From Streptomyces sp. NBC_00572 (lineage in GTDB: Bacteria; Actinomycetota; Actinomycetes; Streptomycetales; Streptomycetaceae): a stretch of 64,000 nucleotides of DNA. Under the pieces are notes generated by a model, which was given only the letters and a program-made list of their open reading frames with translations, was not told where the DNA came from and made no database searches. How positions within the stretch are numbered: the first letter of the stretch is position 1; the number at the start of each line of letters is the position of its first letter. Shown here piece after piece: positions 55,900 to 64,000 of this stretch. Where the stretch lies: NCBI RefSeq assembly GCF_026341815.1, contig NZ_JAPENX010000001.1:6200001-6264000 (forward strand), written 5' to 3'. A program made the position numbers and the translations under genes.

Positions 55900-57491
55900 C
55901 GTCCCTCTGCCCACCCCCTCGCCGGCGCACGTCGCGCCGCCTCGCGGCCCTGCTCGCCGGGGCCACCGCGAGTGTCCTCGTCGCCGGCCTCGCCGCGATG
56001 CCCGCACAAGCCGAGTCCGGCGTCGCGGAGCCGCTCGGCACGGTCGCCCGGACGGCGGGCGACGCCCGCTTCGAGCCCGGCCCCTGCCCGAGGACGGCGG
56101 ACCCCATCCCCGACCTGGAGCGCGCCCGCTGCGGAACGCTCACCGTGCCCGAGAAGCGTTCCCGCCACAAGGCGCGGAAGAAGATCACCCTCGGTGTCGC
56201 GATCATCCCCGCGGCCACCAGCAGACGGGCGTCCGACCCGATCGTGTGGCTCGCCGGCGGGCCCGGCGACGACGCGGTGTCCGAGATCCCGATGGCCGTC
56301 GCCGGTGGGCTCAACCGCGACCGTGACGTGATCTTCATGTCCCAGCGGGGGACGTACTCCGCCGACCCGGAGCTCACCTGCCCGAACGTGGACGCGTTCG
56401 CCGCGCGTGCCCTCGGTCTCGTCTTCGGCGCGCCGTCCACCGGACGTCTGCACGTCGAGGAGACGCGGGAATGCCGCGACCGGCTGGTGAGCCGCGGAGC
56501 CGACCTCAGCGCCTACAACGGCACCGAGAGCGCCGCCGACTACGACGGCCTGCGCAAGGCGCTGGGCATCAAGCAGTGGAACGTCTTCGGCATCTCCTAC
56601 GGCACCGACCTGGCGCTCCAGTACATGCGCCTGCACCCGAAGGGCATCCGGTCGGTCGGCATCGACGGCGTCCTGCCGCCGTCCCTCGCCGGAGGGGCCG
56701 TGACCTGGAAGGCCGCACGAGAGGGCTTCGACGGTATCTTCAAGGCCTGCGCGGAGCAGGCCGCATGCAACGCCCGCTATCCGAACCTCAAGGCCACCTT
56801 CGAGCGCCTCGTCCGCGAGCTGGAGGCCCGACCGGTCACCACCACCGTCACGGTCCCGGACCACCCGGAGCCGGTGAAGGTCGTGCTGGACGGCGGACTG
56901 CTGGTGAACTGGCTGACCTTCGCCAGTCATCTCGCGGCCGGAGTGCCCCGCTCCCTCGACGAGCTGGCGCACGGCAACCCGCAGCGGATCGCCGAGCAGT
57001 TGGCGGGCGGGAGGCTCAGCCCGCAGGCCAACGGGAGGGTTTCCCACGGCCTCGCCTTCGGCGTCTTCTGCAGCGAGTGGACACCGTACGAGAGCGAGGA
57101 GGACGTGCTCAGGGCAGGGCGGCAGCTCTTCCCGTCGTTCCCCCGCTCGGTGCTGGCCAACGCTCCGCTGCTCAGCTGGCTCCACGCGGACTGCCGCGCC
57201 TGGGACGTCCCCGCGGCACCGCGCTCGATCCGGAAGGTGACGCGCAGCGACATCCCGACGCTCGTCCTGTCCGGCGGGTTCGACGCCCAGACCGCGCCGA
57301 GCAGCGGGGCGTACGCCGCCCGTACGCTGAGCCGCTCCACGGCCGTCACGGTCCCCTACGTCGCCCACGTGGTCTTCGCGGACTCTCGGTGCGCGCAGGA
57401 GATCACCACCTCCTTCTTCGCCACCCCGAACGCGCCGAACACCGGATGCCTCGCAGGCCTCCAGCCGCCTCAGTTCGAGATCACACCGTAG
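55896..57491 (+). CDS. Secreted alpha/beta hydrolase, TAP-like (second of tandem pair)
   Basis: A 531-residue paralogue of the preceding gene, coupled to it by ATGA. The signal peptide is clean (RRLAALLAGATASVLVAGLAAMPAQA). Corresponding motifs are IVWLAGGPGDDAVSEIPM, NVFGISYGTDLALQYM, LVLSGGFDAQTAPSSG and YVAHVVFADSRCAQE. Catalytic Ser, Asp and His are all present. The two proteins align along their lengths, including CSEWTP/CSEWVP and the C-terminal NTGCLAGLQP/DTGCVAGLAP, so this is a tandem duplication that kept both copies active. Confidence 0.87.
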   Translation: MTSLCPPPRRRTSRRLAALLAGATASVLVAGLAAMPAQAESGVAEPLGTVARTAGDARFEPGPCPRTADPIPDLERARCGTLTVPEKRSRHKARKKITLGVAIIPAATSRRASDPIVWLAGGPGDDAVSEIPMAVAGGLNRDRDVIFMSQRGTYSADPELTCPNVDAFAARALGLVFGAPSTGRLHVEETRECRDRLVSRGADLSAYNGTESAADYDGLRKALGIKQWNVFGISYGTDLALQYMRLHPKGIRSVGIDGVLPPSLAGGAVTWKAAREGFDGIFKACAEQAACNARYPNLKATFERLVRELEARPVTTTVTVPDHPEPVKVVLDGGLLVNWLTFASHLAAGVPRSLDELAHGNPQRIAEQLAGGRLSPQANGRVSHGLAFGVFCSEWTPYESEEDVLRAGRQLFPSFPRSVLANAPLLSWLHADCRAWDVPAAPRSIRKVTRSDIPTLVLSGGFDAQTAPSSGAYAARTLSRSTAVTVPYVAHVVFADSRCAQEITTSFFATPNAPNTGCLAGLQPPQFEITP

Positions 57492-58470
57492 AAGCCGAGC
57501 ACCGGCTCCCCTGCCCGGCCCGCTCCCTCGAACCAGAGGGGCGCGGGCCGGGCTCCGTGTCGCGGTGGACGGTGATCGGTGGCTCAGGTGGGGTGGGTGT
57601 CGTCCGAGCGGAGGGCGGTGCGGACGCCTGAACGACCACGGTGATCAGGCACAGGGCGATGACGGTCTCGGCCCACAGGAAGGCGAACCAGTCGATCACA
57701 CAACCGATCGGGGGTGTGCCGGGAGCGGTGTTGCGGAACGCCGCAAGGGCGAACAGCGTGGCGGCCATCCAGGCCATGGCAGGCCAGACCAGGCCCTTGG
57801 CGCGGGTCGTCAGGTACCAGGCCCCGAGGAGCACGGACGCCGCCAGCGCCCACATCACGACCATCATGAAGATCGCGAAGACGAGCAGGCTGGGCGATCG
57901 GGACAGCCTCAGCGCCACGACGGCCTCCTGCCCGGAGGGCGGGGGCGTCGCCGAGACGGAGAAGAGCGTGCTGTTGTTCGTGAGGAGCATCCGCACCGGC
58001 ACCTCCTTGCCACCCAGCAGCGCCCAGAACTCGATGTCGGTCTCGTAGGTGTCGAACGGGTAGTCGCCGACCGAACCACCCGTCGTCGCGACCTGCACGT
58101 CCTTGGGCGCGAGCCGCTCGTGCGCCTTGAACGCCAGGTCGCTGAGGGTCGCCACGGAGGTCTGGAGGCTGAGATCGGCCACCGGGGCGGTCCCGTCCTC
58201 CTCACCGAGGGCCCCGCGCGGGGTGACCCGGACCCGCAGGACGAGCTCTCTGGCCGCGGCGTCGACGCTCTGGACGGTGGCCTCCACATCCACCCGGTCG
58301 GCGGCCTGGGATCCGATCGCGTGGACCGTGTCGTTCGCCTCCCGCTCGCTGACCTGCAGCCACGACCCGACGGACACGGCCACCAGGATCAGGACCGCGA
58401 GCGGCAGCAGGACCGGCAGGATCGACGTCCCGAAGCGTCGTGGGCGGGGCGATGGCGGGGGTGGGGCCAT
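57481..58470 (-). CDS. DUF4436 membrane protein
   Basis: A 329-residue membrane protein of the DUF4436 family, function unknown. An N-terminal helix (ILPVLLPLAVLILVAVSVG) is followed by an external beta domain (VDVEATVQSVDAAARELVLRVRV, PFDTYETDIEFWALLGGKEVPVRM), then helices at LVFAIFMMVVMWALAASVLLGAW, GLVWPAMAWMAATLFALAAF and FAFLWAETVIALCLITVVV. CGGAG 6 nt before ATG 58470 sets the start. Its last ~25 codons lie over the terminator hairpin of the convergent hydrolase and overlap that gene by 11 bp, so the C-terminal tail may be a read-on extension. Confidence 0.82.
   Translation of the reverse strand: MAPPPPSPRPRRFGTSILPVLLPLAVLILVAVSVGSWLQVSEREANDTVHAIGSQAADRVDVEATVQSVDAAARELVLRVRVTPRGALGEEDGTAPVADLSLQTSVATLSDLAFKAHERLAPKDVQVATTGGSVGDYPFDTYETDIEFWALLGGKEVPVRMLLTNNSTLFSVSATPPPSGQEAVVALRLSRSPSLLVFAIFMMVVMWALAASVLLGAWYLTTRAKGLVWPAMAWMAATLFALAAFRNTAPGTPPIGCVIDWFAFLWAETVIALCLITVVVQASAPPSARTTPTPPEPPITVHRDTEPGPRPSGSRERAGQGSRCSASTV
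57513..57553 (+). terminator. Terminator of the hydrolase pair inside DUF4436 3' end
   Basis: Arms GCCCGGCCCGC (57513-57523) and complement (57543-57553) enclose an inner CCCTC/GAGGG stem. It lies 22 bp after the second hydrolase stop and within the antisense coding end of the DUF4436 gene. Confidence 0.65.
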
Positions 58471-58646
58471 GGTGACTCCGACGAGGTGAGAAGGGCAACG
58501 GGCTCGTCCCGACCGTCGAGTCCGAGCCGGGCAGGCGGGACATTCCCGGTGAGTCGGAGGAGCATCTATGGGTGTGAGGTCGGTACGGCGCACGCGCCGC
58601 CGATGGCAGGAGGCGGCGCACGTCGGCCGGCCGAGAGGAGGCGGCC

Positions 58647-59702
58647 ATGATCGTCGACTGCGCTCATTACCGGGACGGGCGTCGGCAGCACGAGGGTGCG
58701 ATGCCGCTGGAGCAGGCGGCCGCGCGCTGCAGGCTGGGCGGATTCGTCTGGCTGGGCATGTTCGAACCGAGCCCCGAGGAGCTGAGCCGGGTCCGTGAGG
58801 TCTTCGGACTGCATGAGCTGGCCGTCGAGGACGCCCGGACGTTCCACCTGCGGCCGAAGGCGGAGCAGTACGAGGACGGCACCGAACTGATCATCCTGCG
58901 CACGGCACGCTACGACGACGAGCGGGAGGAGATCGACACCGGCGAGATCAGCATCTTCCTCGCCGAACACTTCGTGATCACGGTTCGCCAGGGCATCGCG
59001 AGCGAGCTGAGCGAAGCCCGGAGCCGTCTGGAGAGCCGACCCGAGCTGCTGAAGTCCGGCAGCGCCTCCACGCTGTGGGCCATCTTCGACCAGGTGGTCG
59101 ACAGCTACGCGCCGGTCGTCGAGGAGCTCGAACGCGACATCGAGCAGATCGAGGCCACCGTGTTCTCCGGGGCGGTCGCCCCGACCCAACGGATCTACTT
59201 CCTGCGCCGTGAGGCGACCGACTTCTACCGTGCCGTGCACCCGCTGCTCGCGGTGCTCGGGCGGCGCCTGCAGTCCGGCAAGTCGCCCCCCGCGCTCCTG
59301 CCGTACATCCGCGACGTCCACGACCACCTGCTGCTGGTCAACGAGGAGGTCGCGGCCCAGCGCGACCTTCTGACCACCGTCCTGGAGGCGAACATCGCGG
59401 TGATCTCCGTCGAGCAGAACAAGATCAATCTCCGGCAGAGCGCCACGATGGAACGGCTCACCATCCTCGCCAGCGTGTTCCTCCCGCTGTCCTTCGTCGT
59501 CGGCTACTTCGGGCAGAACTTCGACTGGCTGGTCAGCCACATCAGCGGCTTCCCGGCCTTCCTCGCCCTCACCGTCGGCGGAGTGCTCCTGCCCTGCCTG
59601 ATGCTCTACGTCTGGCTGCGCCGCCGCCGCGGCCCCCTGCCACAGCCGACGCCGGAGGTGACCAACCCGGTCCAGCGGGACGCGCCGGCCTCCACCGAGT
59701 GA
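58647..59702 (+). CDS. CorA-family divalent cation channel with GQN motif
   Basis: A 351-residue CorA-like magnesium/cobalt channel. A long cytoplasmic alpha/beta part with a helical stalk (ELERDIEQIEATVFSG to NKINLRQSATMERLTILASVFLP) precedes two C-terminal membrane helices (LTILASVFLPLSFVVGYFG and FPAFLALTVGGVLLPCLMLYVWL). The pore-mouth motif, normally GMN, reads YFGQNFDW, so the Met is Gln. The tail is RRRRGPLP. GGAGG 6 nt before the ATG at 58647 supports the start. Confidence 0.88.
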   Translation: MIVDCAHYRDGRRQHEGAMPLEQAAARCRLGGFVWLGMFEPSPEELSRVREVFGLHELAVEDARTFHLRPKAEQYEDGTELIILRTARYDDEREEIDTGEISIFLAEHFVITVRQGIASELSEARSRLESRPELLKSGSASTLWAIFDQVVDSYAPVVEELERDIEQIEATVFSGAVAPTQRIYFLRREATDFYRAVHPLLAVLGRRLQSGKSPPALLPYIRDVHDHLLLVNEEVAAQRDLLTTVLEANIAVISVEQNKINLRQSATMERLTILASVFLPLSFVVGYFGQNFDWLVSHISGFPAFLALTVGGVLLPCLMLYVWLRRRRGPLPQPTPEVTNPVQRDAPASTE

Positions 59703-59805
59703 GGACGGCGCGGGCGAAACCCGCTCGCCCACCGGCCGGACGTCGCCGTTCCCGTGCGGGGATATTCAGTGGGGTCACGGAGCCCCGTCAGGCACAATGC
59801 CCGCG

Positions 59806-62800
59806 ATGATCTCCACTGCCGACCAGCTGCTCGCCGCCCTCGAACCCCTGCCGCACGCCGCCCGGCTCCGGTTCACCGCCGTCACCGCTCACCGGCTCGC
59901 CGCCGGAGGCGGACTGCGGCCCCTGCTCACCGCTCTGGCCGCGGGAAGCCCGTACGAACGCCGCCTCGCCGCGCTGGCGGCCCTGACCGGCGGAGAGCCG
60001 GATCACCTGGTGGCCCGGCTCGGCGACCCGGACCCCGTGGTCCGTCGGTACGCGCTGCGCGGCGCCCGGCGACTGTCCGTCCCGGACGCCGCTGTCGAGG
60101 CCGCCTACGACGACGCGCCCGCCGTGGTCCGCGCCGACCTCGCGCGGCTGTTGCGTGACGGGCGAAGGCCCGGACTCGCCGAGCGGCTCGTGCTCCGGGT
60201 GCGCGGCGAGTACGGCGACCGGGACGCGGCACGCCTGCTGCCGGGTTGCTCGACGGAGTTCACGGCACGGCTGCTGCCCGAACTCGCCGGGGCGCTCGCC
60301 TTCGAGGGCTGGAGCACACTGGCCGTACGCCATCCCGCCGCCGTCCTCGACCATGCGGAGCGGGAACTCGGGGGCATACCGCAGCGGTTGCGCGACCTCT
60401 GGTGGAGGCGGCACGCCGCAGGAATCGCCGCAGCGCTGCCCGCCGCACCGGGTCGCGTCCTGGACCTGCTGGAGCGGTACGGCCCCGACAACCTGCCCGG
60501 TCCGCTGCACGACCGGCTGGGCGACCTCGTCGCGGTCGACGCCGAGCGCGTCGTGCGCTGGTTCGCCGCCCCCGACCGGACGGCCGCACGGTGGGAACGG
60601 ACCCCGGGCCGAGCCGTCATGCGGCAACTGGTGGCGGCGGACCCGCCCTCCCTGCCGACGCTGGGGGCCCGGTGGTTCCACCGGGAGGCCTTCGGCGTGC
60701 TGCTGCGATCGATGCCGCCGGGGCGCCGGGCCCGTTTCGTCGACGCGGTCGTCGCCGCGGGTGATCCGCGTGGGAACGTCCGCGCGCACGCGGGGGTGAT
60801 CGCCCCGCTGCCGCCCTCCGAGCGGCACGCCCGGGCCCGTGCCGCGATCGACGCGGTCCGCGCCGAACCCCATGCGGGATGGGACCTCTGGGGCCTCCTC
60901 GCCCTGTTGCCGGCCGCCGAGGCCCGCCCGGAGCTGCTGGCCGGCCTCGGTACCGATGACGCCGACGAGCGCGGGACGATCTGGTACCAGCTGATCGCCA
61001 ACGCCGGCCACAGCCGTGATCCGGGACAGATCGCGGAGGTCCTCGCGCTGGCCTCCGGACGACTCACGAACGAGCGCGACCCCGTACGCGAGGAAGCCCT
61101 GTCCGCCGTCGCCGACCTCCCGGCTCCCGCGCTCGTGGCAGCCCTCGCGATCCGCGCGTCCGCCGGGGGCCGCGCCGGGTCCGCGTCCCTGGAACGGCTG
61201 TGCCTCGACGGCCTGAGGGCCCGGGACTGCTCGCACGCGACCCGGGACACGATCCGGACGCTGGCCGTGACGCTCCTCTCCAGCGCCACGGACGAGCGCG
61301 CCGCCGACGGCGCGGCCACCACGGACGTGCCCGCCGACGCTGTCGGTGCCACCGCCCTGCGGACCGCCGTCCACCTCGTCGAAGCCCTGACCGCGCACAC
61401 CGGAGCGGTACGGCTCGGAGGCCTGGGCACCCTGTTGCGCGGCGGCGGAGCGGGCGCCGTGCTCGGCGCGATCGGACCGTGGCTGGACAGGGCCGCCGCC
61501 TCCGGAGACGTCGCGCCGCTGCTCGCGCTGGTCAGGTCCGCCGGACGTCGCGCGTACCGGATCCCGGACCTCCAGAAGCGTCTCGAACAGGCCCTGAGCG
61601 ACTGCCCCGACGGGGTCTTCGGCGAGGTCGCCGTGGCCTGGCTGGCCGACCCGGCGTCGCGGGGCGACCGCGTGGCCCAGTTGCTGGCGCGGGAGCCGTC
61701 CGCGGCCTTCGTGCCCCAGGTGCTGGCCGTCCTCGCCGCGGAACGCACCGACCTGCTGGACCGCGCCCTGCTCGGGACACCTCTTCCGGGCGGCAGGTTC
61801 CCGGCGGCCGGCGCTCCCCGGCCCTTGCCCCCGTTCCGGTACGCCGACCGGTGGCTGCCCCGGCAGCAGGAGGCCGCGGTCCGGCTGGCCGCGACCGTCA
61901 TCGCCGATCCCGGCCGGGGCCTTGACGAACGCGCGGCGCTGCTCCGCGCGGTGGCCCCGGTGCCGGAGCACGGCAGGGCCCTCCTCCAGCGGTACACCGC
62001 CCCGGTGCCGAGCACGCCCGGGCGCGAGAGGGCGGCGGATCCTTCGACCGACGACGTCGGGTCCCCCTTGACGGCGGCGGCCCTGGACGCGGCCGCCCAC
62101 ACCGACGACCCGGCCTCGGCCCTCGGCGCCCTTCTCGACCACGCGGGCGACGACCGGGCGGCGGCCGCCTGGTCCGCGGCCGCCCGCGCCGCGGCCCACG
62201 CCCGGCCCACCCGGGTGGCCGCCCTGCTCCATGATGCCCTGACCCGCGAGACCGGGGTGAAGGTCACCGTCAGGAAGGCGGCCGCCAGGCTCGCCGCCCG
62301 TCATCTGCCCCCGGGGGCCGCCACCGCGCTCCTGTCCACCGTCGGCCGTACCCCGGGCATCCACCGGGACGTGCACGCCACCGTCGTCGGCCTGGCCGCG
62401 ACGCTGCTGCCGGACGAGCGGATGTGGGCCCTGCTGGAGTCGGCGGTCGCCGACGGCCCCGAGGCCGCCCGGAACGCGGTCCTGGACCTGAGCCCGGCGG
62501 AACTGGCCCCCGCCCACCGGTCGCGGTACGGGGAGCTCGTCGCCCGGCTGGCCTTCGCCCCCGAGGAACTGACGGCGAACCAAGCCTTGTACGGCCTCCG
62601 CGACTGGGCGCCGTACACGCCCGCCGCCGGCAGCGCCCTGGCGGACGTCTACACCGACCTCGCCTCGCCCCTGAGCGTCTATCGGGCGGGGTACGCACTG
62701 ACGGAGCTCGCCCAGTCCGGACTGCCCCATCCGATCGGTGGTGCGGCGCCCGGCAGCTTTCTGCACGACGTCGTGGACCGTCTGCTGGCGCTCATCGCGG

Positions 62801-63315
62801 CCGGCGAACCGGAGGGCGGCGGACGCGACGGTGATCTTCCGGCGCGGCGTCGCCTCGACTCCCTCTTCAGCTCGACGATCCGGGACCCTCGGACGTGCGC
62901 GGTCCTGGCCCGGCAGCTGGCCGCCGAACCGGCGGTCACCGCCACCCGCACCGCCCTCCTCGTACGGGCGGTCGACCTGGCGGCGGCAGAACCCGAACTG
63001 CTGCTCTCTCTGCGTGAGTTGACCGCCGCGATCGAGGGTCGACCCGTCCTCGCGGCTCGGGTGGCCGAGGATGTGGAGGAGGCACACCGGTACGGCAGGC
63101 CGCTCGCCGACCCCGCCGCCGTTCTGACCGCGATCAGCGTTCTGAGCGGCGACGGCGGCCTGGTGGAGGGCCTCCTTGCCGTCGGCCTCGCCGCGGCCCT
63201 CGGCGCCCGCCTGGACTGGCCGGAGCGTTGCCGAACGGCCCTCGTGGAACTGCGCCGCCACCCGGAGTTGGAGGTCCGGGAGGCCGCGTACGCCACGGTC
63301 CTGGGAGGCGGCTGA
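59806..63315 (+). CDS. Giant HEAT-like repeat protein of unknown function
   Basis: About 1169 residues (1172 if it starts at the ATG at 59797). The sequence is Ala/Leu/Arg-rich and helical, with many HEAT-like units, for example PYERRLAALAALTG, DPDPVVRRYALRGARRL, DPVREEALSAVADLPAPALVAAL and SPLSVYRAGYALTELAQSG. No catalytic domain, signal or membrane segment is seen. It probably serves as a large scaffold. CACAAT (59793-59798) ends 7 nt before the ATG at 59806, which suits a leaderless start there. The opposite strand is also open for 1203 codons, but that frame is an Arg/Gly-rich shadow. The next gene starts 67 bp on. Confidence 0.7.
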   Translation: MISTADQLLAALEPLPHAARLRFTAVTAHRLAAGGGLRPLLTALAAGSPYERRLAALAALTGGEPDHLVARLGDPDPVVRRYALRGARRLSVPDAAVEAAYDDAPAVVRADLARLLRDGRRPGLAERLVLRVRGEYGDRDAARLLPGCSTEFTARLLPELAGALAFEGWSTLAVRHPAAVLDHAERELGGIPQRLRDLWWRRHAAGIAAALPAAPGRVLDLLERYGPDNLPGPLHDRLGDLVAVDAERVVRWFAAPDRTAARWERTPGRAVMRQLVAADPPSLPTLGARWFHREAFGVLLRSMPPGRRARFVDAVVAAGDPRGNVRAHAGVIAPLPPSERHARARAAIDAVRAEPHAGWDLWGLLALLPAAEARPELLAGLGTDDADERGTIWYQLIANAGHSRDPGQIAEVLALASGRLTNERDPVREEALSAVADLPAPALVAALAIRASAGGRAGSASLERLCLDGLRARDCSHATRDTIRTLAVTLLSSATDERAADGAATTDVPADAVGATALRTAVHLVEALTAHTGAVRLGGLGTLLRGGGAGAVLGAIGPWLDRAAASGDVAPLLALVRSAGRRAYRIPDLQKRLEQALSDCPDGVFGEVAVAWLADPASRGDRVAQLLAREPSAAFVPQVLAVLAAERTDLLDRALLGTPLPGGRFPAAGAPRPLPPFRYADRWLPRQQEAAVRLAATVIADPGRGLDERAALLRAVAPVPEHGRALLQRYTAPVPSTPGRERAADPSTDDVGSPLTAAALDAAAHTDDPASALGALLDHAGDDRAAAAWSAAARAAAHARPTRVAALLHDALTRETGVKVTVRKAAARLAARHLPPGAATALLSTVGRTPGIHRDVHATVVGLAATLLPDERMWALLESAVADGPEAARNAVLDLSPAELAPAHRSRYGELVARLAFAPEELTANQALYGLRDWAPYTPAAGSALADVYTDLASPLSVYRAGYALTELAQSGLPHPIGGAAPGSFLHDVVDRLLALIAAGEPEGGGRDGDLPARRRLDSLFSSTIRDPRTCAVLARQLAAEPAVTATRTALLVRAVDLAAAEPELLLSLRELTAAIEGRPVLAARVAEDVEEAHRYGRPLADPAAVLTAISVLSGDGGLVEGLLAVGLAAALGARLDWPERCRTALVELRRHPELEVREAAYATVLGGG

Positions 63316-63382
63316 ACCCGCCGCGGGCGCCGGCCGGAAAAAGATTCGATCAGCCGTGGCCTCGCGGTCTAGGGTCAGCGAC

Positions 63383-64000
63383 GTGGCAACGAAACTCAAT
63401 CAGATCATCGCAGTGGAAAAGGGCGTCAAGTCCCGGGCGCATCAGGACCTGACGGCAGCTCATCACGGACTGCAGAAGCCCGCGTTGCTCGCCGGCATCT
63501 CCCGCACCTACCAGCCGAAGGACGAGGAGGGTGAGCAACTGCCGCCCGAGTCCACGCTGGTGCAGGTGAAGGCCGAGGACGTCCTGCGCGACACCGCGCG
63601 GGCCCTGACCCGCCTGTTCGATGTGACGGCCACCAAGGACTGGGCGAACTGCGAGGCACGCGCCGACATCACGGTCGACGGGCGTGTGCTCGTGGAGCGG
63701 GTGCCCGTGGGGTACCTCCTGTTCCTGGAGAAGCAGCTCACGGACATCAACACCTTCGTGCGCAAGCTTCCGGTGCTGGACGCGGCGGAGTCGTGGACGC
63801 AGGACCCGTCGACCGATGCGTGGAAGACCGAGGTCGTGCGCACGGTCCGTACGAAGAAGGTGCCGCGCAACCACGTGAAGGCGGAGGCGACGGACAAGCA
63901 CCCGGCGCAGGTCGATGTGTACTACGAGGACGTGCCGGTCGGTTACTGGACCACCGTGAAGTTCTCCGGTGCGCTGCCGGCCCGGCGGGTCAACGAACTG
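63383..64000 (+). CDS. Conserved actinobacterial protein (DUF7873-like), truncated by window end
   Basis: The first 206 codons of a gene that runs off the window. It begins VATKLNQIIAVEKGVKSRAH and includes GISRTYQPKDEEGEQLPPES, TRLFDVTATKDWANCEARAD, VPVGYLLFLEKQLTDINTFV, RTKKVPRNHVKAEATDKHPAQ and GYWTTVKFSGALPARRVNEL. From memory this matches a widespread actinobacterial family of unknown function (labelled DUF7873). It is soluble, with no signal. TAGGGT (63370-63375) ends 7 nt before the GTG, and there is no ribosome site, so the gene is probably leaderless. It follows the HEAT-like gene on the same strand. Confidence 0.7.
   Translation, partial: MATKLNQIIAVEKGVKSRAHQDLTAAHHGLQKPALLAGISRTYQPKDEEGEQLPPESTLVQVKAEDVLRDTARALTRLFDVTATKDWANCEARADITVDGRVLVERVPVGYLLFLEKQLTDINTFVRKLPVLDAAESWTQDPSTDAWKTEVVRTVRTKKVPRNHVKAEATDKHPAQVDVYYEDVPVGYWTTVKFSGALPARRVNEL

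Noticed and set aside
59788..63399. 1203-codon open frame on the minus strand opposite the HEAT-like gene
   Set aside because: It is almost entirely Gly, Arg, Asp and Val, with no domain, and mirrors the sense gene's codon bias. The plus strand has clear helical repeats and a sensible start.

Overview
The window looks like a piece of a Streptomyces (or very close actinomycete) chromosome. The evidence is G/C-rich third codon positions throughout, many GTG starts and GTGA/ATGA stop-start overlaps, a MelC1/MelC2 tyrosinase pair, ergothioneine genes, a class F sortase, and many small regulators and secreted lipoproteins. It is gene-dense and mostly ordinary chromosomal cargo. I see no phage, insertion sequence, CRISPR array, tRNA or rRNA. 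From memory, the order rmdA-like gene, lysR, sdhCAB, ornithine-lipid acyltransferases, egtDCBA resembles one region of the S. coelicolor chromosome, apart from a block inserted between sdhB and the acyltransferases; this is recollection, not an alignment. Layout: 1-3.9 kb holds a histidine-kinase tail, a thioesterase, an ECF sigma factor, a CapA-like lipoprotein and a universal stress protein. 3.9-8.9 kb is a cell-surface block: polysaccharide deacetylase, class F sortase, two convergent paralogous secreted proteins sharing an unusual QGGLGGS tail, a DUF4239 membrane protein and a proline-rich wall-spanning protein. 9.4-12.4 kb is a methyltransferase translationally coupled to a PAS-GGDEF-EAL c-di-GMP enzyme. 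12.5-19.2 kb is a TerD-like protein, a LysR regulator and the divergent sdhCAB operon. 19.5-29.2 kb is the tyrosinase pair, a short UvrA-like ATPase, a flavin monooxygenase, HAD and GNAT proteins, dodecin, a VWA protein, a SUKH protein and a solitary sugar-type solute-binding lipoprotein behind a strong double-dyad promoter. 29.3-36.6 kb pairs an OlsB/PlsC operon tail-to-tail with egtABCD, then a microbial PARG and a 56-codon small protein. 36.8-46.4 kb has a flotillin/OB-fold pair, a hydrolase, an MFS transporter divergent from a LacI regulator with twin operators, a thiolase with an unusual leader, a thioredoxin behind a SigR-type promoter, and a disulfide reductase-like flavoprotein. 46.4-49.7 kb is a TetR-controlled NCS1 permease plus amidohydrolase. 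49.8-53.6 kb is a DUF6153/DUF305/BNR lipoprotein group with a CsoR-like operator, then TPR and pirin. 54.2-64 kb is a tandem pair of secreted TAP-like hydrolases, DUF4436, a CorA variant, a giant HEAT-like protein and a truncated conserved protein. The most interesting points are regulatory and architectural: the QGGLGGS tails beside a sortase, the SigR-type trx promoter, the dre-like solute-binding-protein promoter, twin GAAA-tetraloop hairpins in the thiolase leader, and a set of apparently leaderless genes with a TAGNNT box 6-7 nt before the start codon.
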